Source of the DNA: Nautiliaceae bacterium | GTDB taxonomy: Bacteria; Campylobacterota; Campylobacteria; Campylobacterales; Nautiliaceae | Direction of reading: 5' to 3' | Length of the DNA: 27,462 bases | NCBI GenBank assembly: GCA_027035735.1 | Contig: JALVUH010000135.1 | Span: forward strand, 1 to 27,462 | Part shown: piece by piece, positions 24,659 to 27,462 of the stretch | Position numbering within the stretch: the stretch's first letter is position 1 | Layout of the letters: every line of letters starts with the position of its first letter | Notes under the pieces: generated by a model | The model's input: only the letters and a program-made list of their open reading frames with translations | Told to the model about the DNA's origin: nothing | Databases searched by the model: none | Program-made: the position numbers and the translations under genes

Positions 24659-25795
24659 ATGGAAGTAGATAAATTTTTAAATTCAAAGCCACTTTTTTAT
24701 AAAAAGATAGATTATCTAAGAATGCCAAGAGCTTTTTCTTATGTTAAAGATAAAATAAAATTAAATCCTGTAATCCATATAGTAGGTACAAATGGAAAAG
24801 GAAGTACTGGTAGATTTTTAGCTCATACCCTTTTGAAAAGAGGCTTTAAAGTAGGACATTATACTTCTCCACATATTTTAAAATTCAATGAAAGAATTTG
24901 GATAAATGGAGAAGATATTAGTGATGAAAAGTTAGAAGAAGCTCATCAGAAGTTAAAAAAGTATTTACCAAGTAAATTATTAGATGAACTTAGCTATTTT
25001 GAATATACTACGCTTTTAGCGGCTTTAAGTTTTGAGGGACTTGATTTTGTTATAATGGAAGCTGGACTTGGTGGGGAATTTGATGCTACAAATGTTTTTG
25101 ATAAAAAGATAAGTCTAATTACTACAATAGATCATGACCATCAGGATTTTTTAGGAAACAGCATAAGTGAAATTGCTTCTACAAAACTTAAAAGTATTGA
25201 TAAAGAGGCGATAATTGGCAAACAGATTCATAATATTGAAAATGTAAAATGTAAAATGGAAAATGTAGGGAAAATCTTTTATTATTATAAAGATTTTTTT
25301 GACTATGAAGAGATAAAAAAGCTTAAAAATAACTTTAAATTCGCTTCTTTTCTTTTTGATAATTATCTTTTAGCAATGAGTTTTTTAAAAAAAGAGGGAA
25401 TTAAATTTGATATTAATGATATTGATGATTTAACTCTTAAAGGTAGATTTGAAGAGATTGAAGAGGATTTGTGGATAGATGTAGGTCATAATCCTCTAGC
25501 AGCAAAAGCAATAGTTAATAATTTAGAAAAAAAAGTTAATTTAGTTTATAACACTTATAAAGACAAAAACTACAAAGAAATCTTAAAAATATTAAAACCA
25601 AAAATTAATAAACTCTATTTAATAGATGTAAAAAATCCTAGAATTGAAGATAAAGAAAACATTAAAAAAGTAGCTAATAGTTTAGGAATTGAAGTAGAAG
25701 AATTTAGTGAAATTAAAAAGCCAATGCTTGTTTTTGGGAGTTTTAGTGTGGTTGAGGAGTTTTTGAAGGAGTATTATGCAAGCAAAAATATATGA
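24659..25795 (+). CDS. folC: Folylpolyglutamate synthase / dihydrofolate synthase
   Basis: FolC joins glutamate to dihydropteroate and extends folate polyglutamates, using ATP. The 378-residue protein is of the short bacterial kind. It has the P-loop VGTNGKGSTGRF (residues about 42-53), the SPHILKFNERIWINGEDIS loop, MEAGLGGEFDATN, the TTIDHDHQDFLG metal/ATP region and a Mur-ligase-like C-terminal domain with WIDVGHNPLAAKA. An unusual tandem heptamer lies at 25239-25266 within the middle domain. The end overlaps the mfd start by 20 nt. Confidence 0.92.
   Translation: MEVDKFLNSKPLFYKKIDYLRMPRAFSYVKDKIKLNPVIHIVGTNGKGSTGRFLAHTLLKRGFKVGHYTSPHILKFNERIWINGEDISDEKLEEAHQKLKKYLPSKLLDELSYFEYTTLLAALSFEGLDFVIMEAGLGGEFDATNVFDKKISLITTIDHDHQDFLGNSISEIASTKLKSIDKEAIIGKQIHNIENVKCKMENVGKIFYYYKDFFDYEEIKKLKNNFKFASFLFDNYLLAMSFLKKEGIKFDINDIDDLTLKGRFEEIEEDLWIDVGHNPLAAKAIVNNLEKKVNLVYNTYKDKNYKEILKILKPKINKLYLIDVKNPRIEDKENIKKVANSLGIEVEEFSEIKKPMLVFGSFSVVEEFLKEYYASKNI
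25239..25266 (+). repeat. Four tandem copies of a 7-nt unit (AAAATGT) inside folC
   Basis: The units are AAAATGT, AAAATGT, AAAATGG and AAAATGT, contiguous and in the coding strand. They encode the segment ENVKCKMENV. Because 7 is not a multiple of 3, gain or loss of one unit would shift the folC frame. Confidence 0.85.
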
Positions 25796-27462
25796 ATTTT
25801 TAAAAGATAAAAAAGCTTCAATTGTTACAAATTCAAATAAAGATGCACTTGAAATTAAAGAAGTTTATAAATATTTAAATATTCCTTTTAGTGTTTTTCC
25901 AGATTTTAGGGCTGTTTTAGGGGATGATTTAAGGAGTTTTAGAAATGAAATATTTGAGCTAAATAATGCACTTTATAAATTTTATAAAGGAGCTTATTTT
26001 ATCTCTCCTTACAGCACAATTTTGAAAAAACTTCCTGTTAAAAGATACTATAAAGATTTTAAAGTTTCAATTGGTGATGAGCTTAATTTAGATGAATTTA
26101 AAAAGAAATTATTTTACTGGGGATATGAGAATGTAGATATTGTTAGTGAAAAAGGTGAGATGAGTATAAGAGGCGATATTATTGATATTTGGCCAATAAA
26201 TTATGATAAGCCTTTTAGGATATCTTTATTTGATGTTGAGATTGAGAGTATTAGAATTTTTGATGAGACTACTCAAAAAAGTCTTGAAGAAACTGATGAA
26301 TTTACAATAATTCCAGCAATTGCCGGACTTGATGAAGAGGAGTATAAAGAAATAGAAGAGAAAATTAGAGAAAGTAAGTATGCTACTTTTTATAAAGATT
26401 TCTATTCACTTGGATTTTGGTATCTAGAAAGAGATTATTTAGATAACTTTTATCTTACAAATGATTTAACTGGGGAGATTGAAGAGTATAAAGAGTTTCA
26501 TAAAGAAATTAACCCTTTTGTTTTACAAGCTCCTATTATTCCTGAAGCTAAAGAGTGTAAAGATTTAAAAATTAGTAATTTAAAAGAATTTTTAGAACTT
26601 CACAAAGGCAAAAGTATAGAGATTCTAGCTAAAAATGAAGTTTTACTAAAACAAGCTGATATTTTAGATTTTGTGAAATTTAATAAACCACTTGTTAAGT
26701 GGATAGAAAGCGATGCTAGAGTTAATATAATTTGTCCTGATAAAATAATTATTTCACTTAATCCGCCTGAATTTGAAAAAAGAAAAAGAAGTGAATTATT
26801 TTTAGAGGAGCTTAAAAAGGGTGATTTTGTAGTTCATGAAACTCACGGGATAGGAAAGTTTAATGGACTTAAAAGAATGGAAGTTCTTGGCAAAACAGGA
26901 GAGTTTGCCGAAATTCTGTATGCAAATGATGATAAATTGCTTTTGCCTGTAGAAAATCTTGAAAAGATAGAAAGATACATTGCACCCGGTGGAGTAGTTC
27001 CTACTCTTGACAGGCTTGGAAAAGGAACTTTTGCTAAAAAATTAATTAAAGTAAAAGAAAAAGTCTTTGCTATTGCTGCTGATATTATTAAACTTGCAGC
27101 AAAAAGAGAAGTAATTGAGCCAATAAAACTACAATTTGATGGGGTTGAAGAGTTTATAAAAAAAGCACCTTTCATTCACACGCCAGACCAGAAAAAAGCT
27201 ATTGAAGAGATTATAGAAGATTTTAAAACAAAAGTAATGGATAGACTCCTTACAGGAGATGTTGGATTTGGTAAAACAGAAGTTGCGATGGTGGCAAGCT
27301 ATATTGTAGCAAATAGTGGCTATCAAGTAGCAGTAATTGCTCCAACGACTATTTTAGCAAATCAACACTATGAAAGTTTTAAAGAAAGATTTAAAGATAC
27401 TAACATAAAAATAGCAAAACTTGATAGATTTACTTCAAGCAAAGAAAAAAAAGAGATTTTAG
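25776..27462 (+). CDS. mfd: Transcription-repair coupling factor Mfd, 3' end outside window
   Basis: Mfd pushes stalled RNA polymerase off damaged DNA and recruits UvrA. The ATG at 25776 has an AAGGAG site 4 nt upstream, and the frame stays open to the window end (562 codons seen of a protein that is normally about 1000). The N-terminal part is the UvrB-like damage module (e.g. MSIRGDIIDIWP). From about residue 345 comes the RNA-polymerase-interacting domain (KKGDFVVHETHGIGKFNGL ... LLPVENLEKIERY). The translocase core then shows HTPDQKKAIEEI, the Walker A LTGDVGFGKTEVA (G494-T501) and APTTILANQH. The start lies 20 nt inside folC. Confidence 0.95.
   Translation, partial: MQAKIYEFLKDKKASIVTNSNKDALEIKEVYKYLNIPFSVFPDFRAVLGDDLRSFRNEIFELNNALYKFYKGAYFISPYSTILKKLPVKRYYKDFKVSIGDELNLDEFKKKLFYWGYENVDIVSEKGEMSIRGDIIDIWPINYDKPFRISLFDVEIESIRIFDETTQKSLEETDEFTIIPAIAGLDEEEYKEIEEKIRESKYATFYKDFYSLGFWYLERDYLDNFYLTNDLTGEIEEYKEFHKEINPFVLQAPIIPEAKECKDLKISNLKEFLELHKGKSIEILAKNEVLLKQADILDFVKFNKPLVKWIESDARVNIICPDKIIISLNPPEFEKRKRSELFLEELKKGDFVVHETHGIGKFNGLKRMEVLGKTGEFAEILYANDDKLLLPVENLEKIERYIAPGGVVPTLDRLGKGTFAKKLIKVKEKVFAIAADIIKLAAKREVIEPIKLQFDGVEEFIKKAPFIHTPDQKKAIEEIIEDFKTKVMDRLLTGDVGFGKTEVAMVASYIVANSGYQVAVIAPTTILANQHYESFKERFKDTNIKIAKLDRFTSSKEKKEIL

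Noticed and set aside
26843..27326. Two minus-strand frames at the right end
   Set aside because: They are opposite the clear Mfd coding sequence, which runs open through the window end.

Overview
The window is one very A+T-rich, gene-dense chromosomal segment of a Campylobacterota (former Epsilonproteobacteria) bacterium. The gene content, an order that resembles my memory of Campylobacter (lnt / yajC-secD-secF-x-leuS-lptE-x-folC-...-mfd; ilvE next to an SPFH gene), the short RecO, the HP-type BioD P-loop, DUF2393 and a DUF6394-like gene all point there. The Lys/Glu/Ile-rich proteins and extreme A+T bias suggest a thermophilic Nautiliaceae relative (Caminibacter/Nautilia/Lebetimonas). This taxonomic placement is inference. 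I see no tRNA, rRNA, CRISPR array, insertion sequence or prophage. No gene-free stretch exceeds about 80 bases.

Left part, plus strand (1-6976). The 3' part of a fold-type III PLP decarboxylase is followed 4 nt later by a coupled gene set. This set holds a urea-transporter-fold membrane domain fused to an M23 peptidase domain, an exported TPR protein, an orphan OmpR-like regulator with a degenerate receiver, and an outer-membrane beta-barrel protein of unknown family. The last three genes each overlap the previous one by 4 nt (ATGA type). recO starts inside the stop codon of the barrel gene, and an LhgO-like FAD oxidoreductase follows. The UT-M23/TPR/regulator/barrel set is the least described and most interesting part of the window: an apparent envelope system with parts in inner membrane, periplasm, outer membrane and cytoplasm.

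Middle (7000-15700). A 63-residue GTG-start protein has its own promoter and overlaps, tail to tail, a minus-strand operon of aldehyde dehydrogenase then ClC-type anion transporter. A divergent intergenic region separates that operon from a plus-strand run: ilvE, an SPFH membrane protein, hisIE, a DUF2393 membrane protein and a DEAD-box RNA helicase. The helicase converges, with a 1-nt gap, on a minus-strand operon read lnt, bioD, hotdog thioesterase.

Right part (16974-27462). This is a long plus-strand operon: yajC, secD, secF (Sec accessory complex), a small DUF6394-like membrane protein, leuS, an LptE-like lipoprotein with a TTG start, a GGDEF diguanylate cyclase, folC and mfd (cut by the window end). 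lnt and yajC are divergent and their possible start codons touch, with a symmetric Shine-Dalgarno palindrome between them. Most genes are separated by fewer than 20 nt or overlap, so operon-level co-transcription is likely for most of the window.
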